Assembly: GCA_964353255.1 (NCBI GenBank)
Contig: CAYGVJ010000027.1
Coordinates: 1 to 44,205 of the forward strand
Direction of reading: 5' to 3'
Length of the DNA stretch: 44,205 nucleotides
From: VFZS01 sp964353255
Lineage (GTDB): Bacteria; Acidobacteriota; Terriglobia; Bryobacterales; Bryobacteraceae
Part shown: positions 34,523-44,205 of the stretch, piece by piece
Layout: the number at the start of each line of letters is the position of its first letter
Numbering within the stretch: the stretch's first letter is position 1
Made by a program: the position numbers and the translations under genes
Notes under the pieces: generated by a model
What the model was told of the DNA's origin: nothing
The model's input: the letters and a program-made list of their open reading frames with translations, nothing else
Databases searched by the model: none

Positions 34523-35836
34523 CTAACTCGCCCGCATGGCCTCCGGATCCCAGGCGCAGATGCGCTGCTCGAAGCAACTGGTGTTGGCGAGCAGCGCCGG
34601 GCCCGCGGCGCGGAAACCGAAGGTGGCGTCCTCGACTACCGGCTTGCGGCTGCGCACCGCCGCATAGAAAACCTTGTGGTGCTCGCGATGGGCATCGTAG
34701 CCCGGCGGCGGCGCGTACACGGTCTGCGACGACTCCATGCGGGCGGTGCTGGGCTCCTGCGGTGGGTACTTCTTGCGGTACTCCTTGAGGAACTCCTCCT
34801 GCACCGCCTTGGGGAACGTGCCGATGGTGTAGCCTGGCTCGGTCTCGGGCAGCGCCTTGGAGATGGTCACGTTGGGGCCGGCGGTGAGGATGGCTTCGGT
34901 GCCTACGAAGCGGAATCCGAACTGCTCGCTGGCCACGCTGCTCTTGAAGTTGACGCGCAGCGCCAGGTTGAATCCGGGGTAGTCGAGTAAGGCCAGCATG
35001 ACGTCGGGCACGTCGCGCCCGTCCTTCCAGTAGCGCAGCCCGCCGGTGGCCAGGATGCGCGTCGGGCCGATCGACCCCGTGGCCACGTGCAGCCCGCTCA
35101 GCAGGTGAACGAACAGGTCGCCCGCCACCGCCGTGCCGTAGTCGCGGTAGTTCCGCCAGCGGAACAAGCGGATAGGCTCGAAGGGCCGCTTGGGGGCGCT
35201 GCCCAGGAAGCGGTCCCAGTCGATGTTGGCCGGTGAAGCGTCCGGCGGGATCGAGTACTGCCAGGCGCCCAGGGCCGTGTTGCGGTCCAGCCAGGCCTCG
35301 ACCAAATTCAACTCGCCGATAGCGCCGCTCTTGATGAGGTCCCGCGCCTGGGTGTAGATCATCGAGGTGACGTACTGGCTGCCGACCTGAAGGATTCGCC
35401 CGGAGGCGCGCTCGGCGGCAATGACCCCCAGGCCCTGCTCTACCTTCTGCACCATGGGCTTCTCGAGGTACACGTCTTTGCCGGCCTTGAGCGCGTCAAT
35501 GGCGATCTGCGCGTGCCAGTGGTCGGGTGTGGCGATGATCACCGCGTCCACATCCTTGCGGGCCAGGATCTCGCGGTAGTCGCGCGTGGTGAAGAGCTGC
35601 TCGCCCCAGAGCTCCTTGCTGCGCGTGAGGCGCCCGTCATATACGTCGGCGACCGCCACCAACTTCACGCCCGTGACGGAAAGCGCATAGCGGGTGTCGC
35701 CCATGCCCATGCCGCCCGCGCCGAGCAGCGCGATCTGGATCTGGTCGTTGGCCGCGTAACGGGCGGGCGGCTGAGCGGCTGCCGCCAGGCCGACCGTCGT
35801 AGTTGCTTGCAGGAAGTGTCGTCGTGTGGAGGCCAT
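34523..35836 (-). CDS. Gfo/Idh/MocA-family oxidoreductase, exported by Tat
   Basis: The 437-aa protein begins with a Tat-like signal (STRRHFLQATTTVGLAAAA), then a Rossmann fold (ALLGAGGMGMGD), ATPDHWHA and YLEKPM. These are the NAD-binding and catalytic signatures of the family, which oxidises or epimerises sugars or inositol. Substrate is unknown. Secreted members are common in Acidobacteria and Planctomycetes for polysaccharide use. There is no adjacent glycoside gene to refine the call. Confidence 0.9.
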   Translation of the reverse strand: MASTRRHFLQATTTVGLAAAAQPPARYAANDQIQIALLGAGGMGMGDTRYALSVTGVKLVAVADVYDGRLTRSKELWGEQLFTTRDYREILARKDVDAVIIATPDHWHAQIAIDALKAGKDVYLEKPMVQKVEQGLGVIAAERASGRILQVGSQYVTSMIYTQARDLIKSGAIGELNLVEAWLDRNTALGAWQYSIPPDASPANIDWDRFLGSAPKRPFEPIRLFRWRNYRDYGTAVAGDLFVHLLSGLHVATGSIGPTRILATGGLRYWKDGRDVPDVMLALLDYPGFNLALRVNFKSSVASEQFGFRFVGTEAILTAGPNVTISKALPETEPGYTIGTFPKAVQEEFLKEYRKKYPPQEPSTARMESSQTVYAPPPGYDAHREHHKVFYAAVRSRKPVVEDATFGFRAAGPALLANTSCFEQRICAWDPEAMRAS

Positions 35837-35858
35837 AGACTACCACTGTAACGCGGGC

Positions 35859-36302
35859 TCAGCCCGGTGAGAGGACGCTGGCGCCGATGCCGGCCATCCC
35901 GAGGAAGGCTCTGTCGAAAGTCACAATGGTGAGGCCCGCCGCCCTGGCGAAGGCCGCCAGGTAGGCGTCGGCCCAGAGCTTGGTTGACGGATGGGGCCTG
36001 GTGCTGAACTCCTGGAACAGGCGCTCGAACTCGGCCGATTCCGGCTCCCGATGAAACTCGATCCGCTCGTCCGCGTACCAGCGCAGGTAGGCCCGCCAGG
36101 CGGCGCGCTGGCTCATCACGTCGATGCCCATCACCTGCTGGTTGGTCAGCAACCGCAGCAGCCCGAGCTGGGTGAAGCGGCAGAAGAAGATCGGCTCGTC
36201 CTCTAGCGACTGGAACCACCCTGCTGCGACGGCGTGGTGGACGTGGCGGCTGTGGGTCAGGGCCAGCCACACGTTCACATCAGGGAAAAGGGATGATCTC
36301 AT
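35859..36302 (-). CDS. VapC-type PIN-domain toxin
   Basis: The 147-aa protein starts SSLFPDVNVWLALTHS, a PIN opening, and ends DAYLAAFARAAGLTIVTFDRAF, with the typical acidic residues. Such toxins are RNases. The start overlaps the antitoxin gene by 23 bp, tighter than the usual 4 bp. It sits 22 bp upstream of the oxidoreductase start on the same strand. Confidence 0.85.
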   Translation of the reverse strand: MRSSLFPDVNVWLALTHSRHVHHAVAAGWFQSLEDEPIFFCRFTQLGLLRLLTNQQVMGIDVMSQRAAWRAYLRWYADERIEFHREPESAEFERLFQEFSTRPHPSTKLWADAYLAAFARAAGLTIVTFDRAFLGMAGIGASVLSPG

Positions 36303-36507
36303 AGATCTGTTCGTTGCTGAGGTCGAGGACGCCTGGCTGCTTGGAGTGGACTATAGGCAGTTGAAGCCGGCCCTTCTTCCCGGCGCCCGCGCGTAGCTCG
36401 CGCTCTACGCCACGTAGGATGAGCGCCTTTACGGAGCAGCCCCGCTCAGCCGCCTTGGACTTGAGCGTGCGGTAAGTCGGGTCGGGAATGTCCACGGTAG
36501 TCCGCAT
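36280..36507 (-). CDS. Ribbon-helix-helix antitoxin (VapB-like)
   Basis: The 75-aa protein opens MRTTVDIPDPTYRTLKSKAA, a ribbon-helix-helix N-terminus that binds DNA, followed by VKALILRGVERELR and a toxin-binding tail. It precedes the PIN gene with a 23-bp overlap. The gene lies 18 bp after the decarboxylase stop. Confidence 0.8.
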   Translation of the reverse strand: MRTTVDIPDPTYRTLKSKAAERGCSVKALILRGVERELRAGAGKKGRLQLPIVHSKQPGVLDLSNEQIYEIIPFP

Positions 36508-36519
36508 GGAACCAGCCTA

Positions 36520-36531
36520 CCATATTTATGG
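36520..36531 (-). promoter_or_regulatory. Operator/promoter of the second PIN TA pair
   Basis: CCATA and TATGG form an inverted repeat around TT. On the minus strand the sequence includes TATGGT, a -10-like hexamer 10-15 nt before the antitoxin ATG. It overlaps the last codons of the decarboxylase gene, so the TA promoter is embedded in its neighbour. Confidence 0.4.
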
Positions 36532-38640
36532 CTGCGCCAAAGTTTCCTCGCTGAGCGCCGCCAGCGTCTCCATGAACTCGGCCAGGTGGGCCTGCTTGTG
36601 GCCGGTCTCGGCCGCCAGGGTGAGGTAGGGAGTCATCACCGTGGCGCGCAGCACGAAGATGCCCTCGCGGGGGTAGTCGGCGGGGTCCACCTCGGCCCGC
36701 TCGAGCAGGTCCGCCACCGAGTGGGGCGAGTAATTGGGCACGTGGAAGCGCGTGCGGGACACGAAGAACGGTTGCAGGTAGCTGTAGCCGCGCTCGCCCA
36801 GCTCGGCTTGAATGGTCAGATGCTGGTAGACCGCCTCGGTCAGCGCGTTCATGCGCTCGAGCGACCGGCTGGCCTTCTCCTTGATGACGAAGCAGACCAT
36901 GTTGGTGTCCGGCGGGGGCGCAGTGACGGGCACGAACTGGTAGGCGGTCGTCTCACGGTTGGCCTTGGCCGACTGCTCCCAGTGCACCAGGCGCTCGTAC
37001 AGCTCGCGGGCCGCCAGCAGCGAGGCCCGCGCGATCTCGCCATAGCCCTGGCGGTTGGGCGGGATCATGCGGTGTGACAGCCAGCAGGAGGCGGCCGCGG
37101 CTCCGGGCTTGGAGCCTTCCAGGATGAACGGCCCCACGTTCACCGGCGGGCTGTACTGGCGGGTCTGGATGTTGGCCGCGGCGGTGACTGTGATGTAAGG
37201 CGCCTCCTGGGTCAGGAAGTGGCGCACCCGGTCGTTGCGGAAGGCCACTACGCCGCAGGGATAGGGGATGTAGCCCATCTTGTGGGGGTCCACGGCGATG
37301 GACTCGGCCTTCGGGAACGCCAGGAAGGAGCTGCAAACTTCCTTGTTGCCCCAGCGCATCTCGACGGTGCGGCGGTAGTGGCCCCGGCGTATCTCCAGGC
37401 GCCGCGAGGCGAAGTCGTTGACGTCGCGTATCCGTGCCGTCAGGTCCGCGGGCGCGTCGTCGGTCACGAACACCGACCGGAGGTAGCCTCCCCAGGCGGC
37501 GTCCACGTGGAGCCAGAAACTGGTGTGGGCCTCGGCCTCCAGCCGGTCGCGGAAGTCGTCGATGCGGTGCACCGGGTCCACGCTGCCCTCTTCGGTGGTC
37601 CCCGCCAGGGCGATCACCGCCAGCGGGAACTGGCCGCGCCGCAAGGCGGCCCTCACTTTGTCTTCCAGATCGCGGACGTCCAGCCGGAACATGCGATCCA
37701 CGTCCACAAAAACGACACTGTCGCGCCCGATGCCCAGCACGTCCGCCGCCTTGATCAGGCTGTAATGCGCCGTGCCGGAGACGAAGATGGCCGGGGGCCA
37801 TTGCTGGAAGCAGGGCAGCACGCCGTTGTGCGCCAGCGAGAACCCGGTCTCGCGAAGCAGTTGCCAGGCCCTGCCGGCGGCTTCCTCGTCCGGCAGGTTC
37901 CAGTGCTGCCGGACGGCGTCCACGAACCGCGGCAGCAGGAAGATGGCCGAGTTCGGCCGCAGGCCCAGGCATTGCTGGTCTTCCAGCGCGCGCAATTGAT
38001 GCGCAGTCTGCGCGCCGGCCGGCTTTACGGCCAGCGGGAGGCGCTCCTTGGCGCAGGCGTGCTTGACCGCCAGCGGGAAGTAGCGCACATTACGCGCCAC
38101 CCACAACGCCTCCAGGTTCGCCACGGTGCCCCCGCTGGTGATGTGCGCCCAGCCGAACTCTTTCTTGGTTTCGCGGTGTTGCGCCCCCAGCGGCGGCGGG
38201 CACTGGTAACCCAGCATGCCCAGAATGTCCCGCGCCACCTCCAGCTCCCACTCCACCGTCACCGGCGCGGCCTCTGGGGTGACGTTGTTGGGGTTGTAAA
38301 GCATGCCCGCGAAGTAGCCCAGCACCGAGGGGATAGTCTGGTCCGAGAGCATGTGGGCGATGTAGCGCGGGCTGTAGAACGGGAAGTGGCGGCGCAGCCC
38401 CGCCAGCATCTCGCTCAACTGCTGGAACAGCGCGTCGGTCCAGTCCAGGCCTTCGCGCCGCATGTGCTGGGTGATGGTGATCTCGTCGGAGGGGTAGTAG
38501 TTTCGCCGCCAGTGGAAGTAATCCCGCAGGATGTACAGCATCATCTCTTCTTCCAGGCTGGCGTTTTCGGCCTTGGGGCCCAGAAACCAGATGCCCAGTT
38601 GTTTGGTCTTGTCGCGGACGACGGGCTTCTCTTCGTTCAC
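36526..38640 (-). CDS. Large PLP-dependent group II decarboxylase-family enzyme
   Basis: The 704-aa protein has the group II decarboxylase fold: HITSGGTVANLEALW, VDAAWGG (Asp380 pairs with the pyridine N), and DPHKMGY with Lys454 as the PLP Schiff-base lysine. Known members act on glutamate, tyrosine, Dopa or aspartate. The substrate cannot be read here. It is longer than the usual 450-550 aa, with extra N-terminal and C-terminal stretches (about 1-60 and 610-704). The GTG start at 38640 follows GAGGTGG. It is divergent from the transporter gene. Confidence 0.85.
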   Translation of the reverse strand: MNEEKPVVRDKTKQLGIWFLGPKAENASLEEEMMLYILRDYFHWRRNYYPSDEITITQHMRREGLDWTDALFQQLSEMLAGLRRHFPFYSPRYIAHMLSDQTIPSVLGYFAGMLYNPNNVTPEAAPVTVEWELEVARDILGMLGYQCPPPLGAQHRETKKEFGWAHITSGGTVANLEALWVARNVRYFPLAVKHACAKERLPLAVKPAGAQTAHQLRALEDQQCLGLRPNSAIFLLPRFVDAVRQHWNLPDEEAAGRAWQLLRETGFSLAHNGVLPCFQQWPPAIFVSGTAHYSLIKAADVLGIGRDSVVFVDVDRMFRLDVRDLEDKVRAALRRGQFPLAVIALAGTTEEGSVDPVHRIDDFRDRLEAEAHTSFWLHVDAAWGGYLRSVFVTDDAPADLTARIRDVNDFASRRLEIRRGHYRRTVEMRWGNKEVCSSFLAFPKAESIAVDPHKMGYIPYPCGVVAFRNDRVRHFLTQEAPYITVTAAANIQTRQYSPPVNVGPFILEGSKPGAAAASCWLSHRMIPPNRQGYGEIARASLLAARELYERLVHWEQSAKANRETTAYQFVPVTAPPPDTNMVCFVIKEKASRSLERMNALTEAVYQHLTIQAELGERGYSYLQPFFVSRTRFHVPNYSPHSVADLLERAEVDPADYPREGIFVLRATVMTPYLTLAAETGHKQAHLAEFMETLAALSEETLAQP

Positions 38641-38705
38641 AGGTGCGCTCCACCTCAGATTCTATAAGACGCGCGTGCGGGCTGTGATAAGATCCGCTTT
38701 TGCCC

Positions 38706-40355
<1,650 letters not shown>

Positions 40356-40684
40356 GGGGGGGCCGCTTGGATCTTGATCCCATCACGGTACGGGCCGAAG
40401 GCCCCTGGGCGACGCCTGCCAGAATCCATAGGCTACCGTTCCGCGTAGCGAGCGTCTCCTGGAATTGGAATCCCGCGCATGGTTATGCAGCCGCGAGCCG
40501 TGGGAGTCCAGGTGACTGGCTCCGAGCAGGCCTACGTCGCAGGGCCGAATGAGCGGGTTTGTGACGCTCCGGGGGGTCGGGCTATGCTGAAGTAGGATTC
40601 GCGGGCGCTGGGTTGGCACCAAACGTGCTCCCGAGATGGCGGCAGGGTGTGTAGAGTGCCGGTGTAGTGTAGGTGGAACTGGCC
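40356..40684. other. Intergenic stretch without a recognised gene
   Basis: The 329 bp between the permease and histidine kinase holds no convincing frame, repeat or hairpin terminator. A 67-codon frame at 40349-40552 has no recognisable motif. TATGCT near 40582 could be a weak -10, but it is far from the kinase start. Confidence 0.5.
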
Positions 40685-43594
40685 ATGCGCGGGTTCAGGC
40701 TACAGTTTCCAGGGGCGCTGCTGGTGATCTTGACGGCGGCGGTGGTGCCGTGTGCGCTCATCAATCTCCAGCAGCATCGTCAGTTCCGCCTGGCGGACGA
40801 CGGAGTGACCTGGGTGGACCGCCGCGGGGCAGTAGAGGCCCTTCACGTGGTTGGCTCCAGCCCCGCCGACCGGGCCGGTCTGCGAGCTGGAGACAGACTC
40901 CTGGGTATTAATGGCGCGCCCGTCCGGAGCGCGGGCGACGTCAGCAAGTCCCTGGTTGGCCTCGGCGCCTGGAGCCGAGCCAGCTACCTGGCGTGGCGCG
41001 ACGGGGTGGACTTCCAGGTGACGCTGATCGTCGGCGAGTGGGCGCCTGACCCCGCCTTGTACTATCAGTACCTGGTTGGGGCCGCGTATCTGGCGGTAGG
41101 GTTGTTCGTGTATTTCCGCCGGCGCAGCGCAGCCAAGGCGCAGCACTTCTACGTGCTTTGCCTGGCCAGCTTCGTCCTGTCCACGTTTCACTACACGGGC
41201 AAGCTGAACGACTTCGACAAGCTGATGTACTTCAGCAACGTCGCGGCCGGGCTGCTGGCTCCTGCTCTGTTCGTGCACTTCGCCCTGAGTTTTCCCGCGC
41301 CCAGGAGTTGGTTTGGGCGCGGAGGTCTCGCATTGGTGTACCTGCCGGCCGCTCTGCTGGGAGTTGCTTTCTTCGGGGCCGCCTCCGGCGCCCTGCAAGT
41401 GGCGATCCCGCTCCTCGAGCTAAGGTGGCTGCTGGACCGGGCAGCTTTGGGCTTCCTGCTGGCCATGTACGGGGCGGGCGCCATGATCCTGACGGTGGCG
41501 CGGCGCCGGGAGCGAGAGCCGATTGTTCGCCAGCAGCTCAAGTGGTTGCGCAACGGGGCTGTCTTCGGAGTCCTGCCGTTCGCTGTCTTCTACGCTGTGC
41601 CCTACCTGCTGGGCGTGGTGCCCGGGCCTCAGGCACGGCTGGCGGTGCTGTCTCTGATGCTGATCCCCGTCACCTGGGCCTGGGCCGTGATCCGCTACCG
41701 GCTCATGGACGTGGATATTATCTTCCAGCAAGGCTACGTTTACACCCTGGCGACGCTGTGCGTGCTGGCTGTTTTTGCCGGCCTGGTGCTGTCAATAGGC
41801 CGGTTCGAGGACCTGGGACCGACCGGGGCCGCGGTGTTGATCCTGATACTGGCCTTCATTTTCCAGCCCATCCGCAACTGGATCCAGGAGCAGTTGGACC
41901 GGCGCTATTTCTACAAGGATCGCTACGACTACCGCCGGACTCTGACCGAGTTCGCCAGGGAATTGAGTGCGGAGACCGATCTGGACGCCATGCTGTGCTC
42001 GGCGGCCGACCGGCTCATGCGGACCCTGTCAATCGAGCGGCTGGGGTTCTTCCTGCGCGAGGAGCAGGGCGATGCTTTCCGCCTGGAGAAGATGGTTGGC
42101 GCCCCGGCCCCGGAGGCCGCCTCCTGGGACCTCAGTTTCTTGTCTGCCGAACCGGACCAGCCGTATCTGTTTTTCGAATACACCCGCCGGCCCCTGGACC
42201 TGAGGTTTGCCGAGTGGCCGGAGGCCGTTCGCCGGACCATCGCGGAGCTTGACCTCACGTATTATCTGCCCTGCTCGGTGCGCGGCTCGACGATCGCTTA
42301 CCTGGGGGCCAGCCGGACCCGGGAAGGCGACTTCCTGTCGAGCGATGATCTCCAGTTGCTGGCCGCGGCCAGCGGCTCGATCGGGATTGCCATCGAGAAC
42401 GCCCGCCTGTACCGCTCGCTGGAGCGGAGGGTGGAAGAGTTCGAGCGCCTGAAGGACTATAGCGAGAACATCGTCGAGTCGATAAACGTCGGGATCCTGG
42501 CGGTGGATCTGGATGACCGGATCGAAAGCTGGAATTCGCAGATGGAGGCGCTGATGGGCGTAGAGCGCGCCGCGGCGGTGGGAAGGCGTCTGGAGGAGTT
42601 GTTTCCGGCGGAGTTGGTCGAGCAGTTTGCGGCCGTGCGGGGCGAGAGCGGCGTCCACCATATCTTGCGGTTTCCCCTGCGTCGGGACCGGACCTCGCGG
42701 CTAGCCGACTCCCCGGCCGAGCGCACCAACGGACGGGGTCAGGCCGCCTCCGGCCTGCCGCAGGGCGCGTCCCCCGTTGAGCCGCCGCAGGAAGCCATCG
42801 TCAACATCGCCGTCGCCCCTTTGGTCTCGCGCGAGCTCAAGCACATCGGGCGGCTCATCATCTTCGACGATGTCACCGAGCGGGAGGAGTTGGAGCGCCG
42901 CTTGGTGCAGGCCGACAAGCTCAGCTCGATCGGGCTGCTGGCGGCCGGGGTGGCTCACGAGGTCAACACTCCACTGGCGGTCATCTCCACTTACGCCCAG
43001 ATGCTGGCCAAGCAGATCTCGGGCGACGAGCAGAAGTCGCTGCTGCTGGAGAAGATCGCCAAACAGACCTTCCGCGCCAGCGAGATCGTCAACTCGCTGC
43101 TGAACTTTTCGCGGGTCTCCCCCACCGCCTTCGAGGAGGTCAGCCTGAACCGGGTCATTCAGGACACCTTGCCGCTGATCGAGCACCAGCTCGAGGAGGC
43201 CGGAATCCGGCTACAATTGGACCTGGAAGACCAGCTACCCGCCATCCGGGCCAACGTGGGCAGGCTACAGCAGGTCTTCCTGAACCTGTTGCTGAACGCT
43301 CGGGACGCTATGGAATCCGGCGGAACCATCAGCCTCCGCACTCGCAGCGACGGTGAGGCGGTCCGGGTCGAGGTCATCGACACCGGCCACGGGATTCCTC
43401 CCGAAAACCTGCCGCGGCTCTTCGATCCCTTCTTCACCACCAAGGCGGGGCGGAAGGGAACCGGGCTGGGGCTCTCGGTCACTTATGGAATCGTGCGGGA
43501 GCACGGCGGCCGGATCGAGGTCGCCAGCCAGCCGGGGGCGGGAACGCGTTTCCAACTGGAGTTTCCGCTGGCCAGGAACGTGGTGCATGCCTGA
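40685..43594 (+). CDS. Membrane sensor histidine kinase with PDZ, GAF and PAS domains
   Basis: The 969-aa protein has an extracytoplasmic PDZ-like domain (about 35-110, with SSPADRAGLRAGDRLLGING), about eight membrane helices (about 130-390), a GAF domain (about 425-575), and PAS (about 590-720). HisKA follows with His758 in GVAHEVNTPLAV, then HATPase with GTGLGLSV and NLLLNARDAM. The input may be a cell-envelope or proteolysis signal, given the PDZ. The ATG at 40685 lies 9 nt after AGGTGG; a GTG at 40673 is possible. It overlaps the regulator gene by 8 bp. Confidence 0.9.
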   Translation: MRGFRLQFPGALLVILTAAVVPCALINLQQHRQFRLADDGVTWVDRRGAVEALHVVGSSPADRAGLRAGDRLLGINGAPVRSAGDVSKSLVGLGAWSRASYLAWRDGVDFQVTLIVGEWAPDPALYYQYLVGAAYLAVGLFVYFRRRSAAKAQHFYVLCLASFVLSTFHYTGKLNDFDKLMYFSNVAAGLLAPALFVHFALSFPAPRSWFGRGGLALVYLPAALLGVAFFGAASGALQVAIPLLELRWLLDRAALGFLLAMYGAGAMILTVARRREREPIVRQQLKWLRNGAVFGVLPFAVFYAVPYLLGVVPGPQARLAVLSLMLIPVTWAWAVIRYRLMDVDIIFQQGYVYTLATLCVLAVFAGLVLSIGRFEDLGPTGAAVLILILAFIFQPIRNWIQEQLDRRYFYKDRYDYRRTLTEFARELSAETDLDAMLCSAADRLMRTLSIERLGFFLREEQGDAFRLEKMVGAPAPEAASWDLSFLSAEPDQPYLFFEYTRRPLDLRFAEWPEAVRRTIAELDLTYYLPCSVRGSTIAYLGASRTREGDFLSSDDLQLLAAASGSIGIAIENARLYRSLERRVEEFERLKDYSENIVESINVGILAVDLDDRIESWNSQMEALMGVERAAAVGRRLEELFPAELVEQFAAVRGESGVHHILRFPLRRDRTSRLADSPAERTNGRGQAASGLPQGASPVEPPQEAIVNIAVAPLVSRELKHIGRLIIFDDVTEREELERRLVQADKLSSIGLLAAGVAHEVNTPLAVISTYAQMLAKQISGDEQKSLLLEKIAKQTFRASEIVNSLLNFSRVSPTAFEEVSLNRVIQDTLPLIEHQLEEAGIRLQLDLEDQLPAIRANVGRLQQVFLNLLLNARDAMESGGTISLRTRSDGEAVRVEVIDTGHGIPPENLPRLFDPFFTTKAGRKGTGLGLSVTYGIVREHGGRIEVASQPGAGTRFQLEFPLARNVVHA

Positions 43595-44205
43595 GAGTGC
43601 GGTCGCCGAGGAGCTGGTTTCGAGCACCGGCAAAGGCCGGATCCTGGTGGTCGATGACGAACTGGACGTCTGCGAGAGCCTGGACGCCCTGCTGGGTCTG
43701 GAAGGCTATGCGGTCGAGATCGCCCTGAGCGCCGCCGAAGGCCTCCGCAAGCTGGAGACCCGCAGTTACGACCTGGTCTTGCTGGACCTGATGATCCCCG
43801 ACCGTTCCGGCATGGAGGTGCTGGCGGAGATCCGGGACCGGGACCGCGAGACGCCGGTCTTCCTGATCACCGCCTACGGGTCGGTCCAGGTGGCGGTGGA
43901 TGCCCTGAAGGCGGGCGCCAGCGACTACTTCTCCAAGCCCTGGGACAACGAGAAGCTGCTTATCGAGATCGACCGCATGATCTCCAAGCGGCGCCTGGAA
44001 CGCGAGAACCTTCAGCTCAAACGGGCCCTCCGGCAGCGCTACAGTTTTCCCAACATCGTCGGCAAGAGCGAGCGGATGGTGCGCATCCTGGACCTGGTCT
44101 CCCAGGTGGCGCCCAGCCGCGCGACCATACTGATCACCGGCGAGACCGGGACCGGCAAGGAGCTGATCGCCAAAGCCATCCATGCCAACTCGCCGCGCGC
44201 CGAGC
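43587..44205 (+). CDS. NtrC-type response regulator (3' end outside window)
   Basis: The visible 206 codons give a receiver domain with acidic pocket D23-D24, phosphoacceptor Asp67 (LVLLDLMIPD) and Lys117 (SKPW). The start of a sigma-54 AAA+ domain follows, with GETGTGKE as Walker A. The rest of the AAA+ domain and a DNA-binding domain should lie beyond 44205. It overlaps the histidine kinase gene by 8 bp, so the two form a two-component system that likely activates sigma-54 promoters. Confidence 0.95.
   Translation, partial: MPESAVAEELVSSTGKGRILVVDDELDVCESLDALLGLEGYAVEIALSAAEGLRKLETRSYDLVLLDLMIPDRSGMEVLAEIRDRDRETPVFLITAYGSVQVAVDALKAGASDYFSKPWDNEKLLIEIDRMISKRRLERENLQLKRALRQRYSFPNIVGKSERMVRILDLVSQVAPSRATILITGETGTGKELIAKAIHANSPRAE

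Overview
The window looks like a chromosomal segment of an Acidobacteriota bacterium, probably near Solibacter/Bryobacterales. The reasons are high GC, a VWFA-related protein of the type typical of Acidobacteria (12493-13494), many degraded toxin-antitoxin (TA) genes, and hairpin-rich repeats. The taxonomic call is an inference. No rRNA, tRNA, CRISPR array or intact insertion sequence was seen.

Layout. 184-10862 is a forward gene cluster: a YidC/Oxa1-like membrane protein, an unknown 661-aa protein, a zf-HC2-like protein, and a 2158-aa fusion. The fusion joins a Ser/Thr kinase, a class III cyclase-like domain, a CHAT caspase-like protease with an inserted zinc ribbon, a duplicated Clp_N array and a ClpB/ClpC double AAA+ unfoldase. 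A PIN toxin pair follows. 11.7-16.2 kb is an eroded accessory zone. It holds a hydrolase with an internal deletion, a VWA protein, gene scraps, BrnTA, an attC-like site, two copies of a ~280-bp repeat (one ends in a truncated ParE toxin, one carries a small hairpin element), and a membrane zinc-ribbon protein. 16.2-25.9 kb is mostly housekeeping: glgB, a deaminase, cysE, a nucleotidyltransferase with a broken HEPN partner, nuoA, an AlaX-like editing protein, gyrA and larE.

25.9-27.4 kb is a toxin-antitoxin-chaperone (HigB-HigA-SecB-like) cassette at the 3' end of larE, flanked by a direct repeat of that 3' end. 27.5-33.7 kb is a second chaperone-type operon: a CDC48/VCP-like double AAA+ protein, a divergent Hsp70, and two related TPR proteins. 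33.7-36.5 kb holds HicBA, a SelW-like selenoprotein with an in-frame UGA and a candidate SECIS hairpin, a Gfo/Idh/MocA oxidoreductase, and a second PIN TA pair. 36.5-44.2 kb holds a large PLP decarboxylase, a lactate-permease-family transporter, a PDZ/GAF/PAS histidine kinase, and an NtrC-type regulator cut by the window end.

How the genes may work together. The two ATP-driven unfoldase clusters are the best candidates for undescribed systems. In the first, kinase, protease and disaggregase sit in one chain beside a likely membrane component and a likely cysteine-ligand sensor, which suggests signal-triggered proteolysis. In the second, a segregase, an Hsp70-like ATPase and TPR adaptors are probably co-transcribed. 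Several promoters place a -10 hexamer 6-10 nt before a start codon, which suggests leaderless transcripts are common here.
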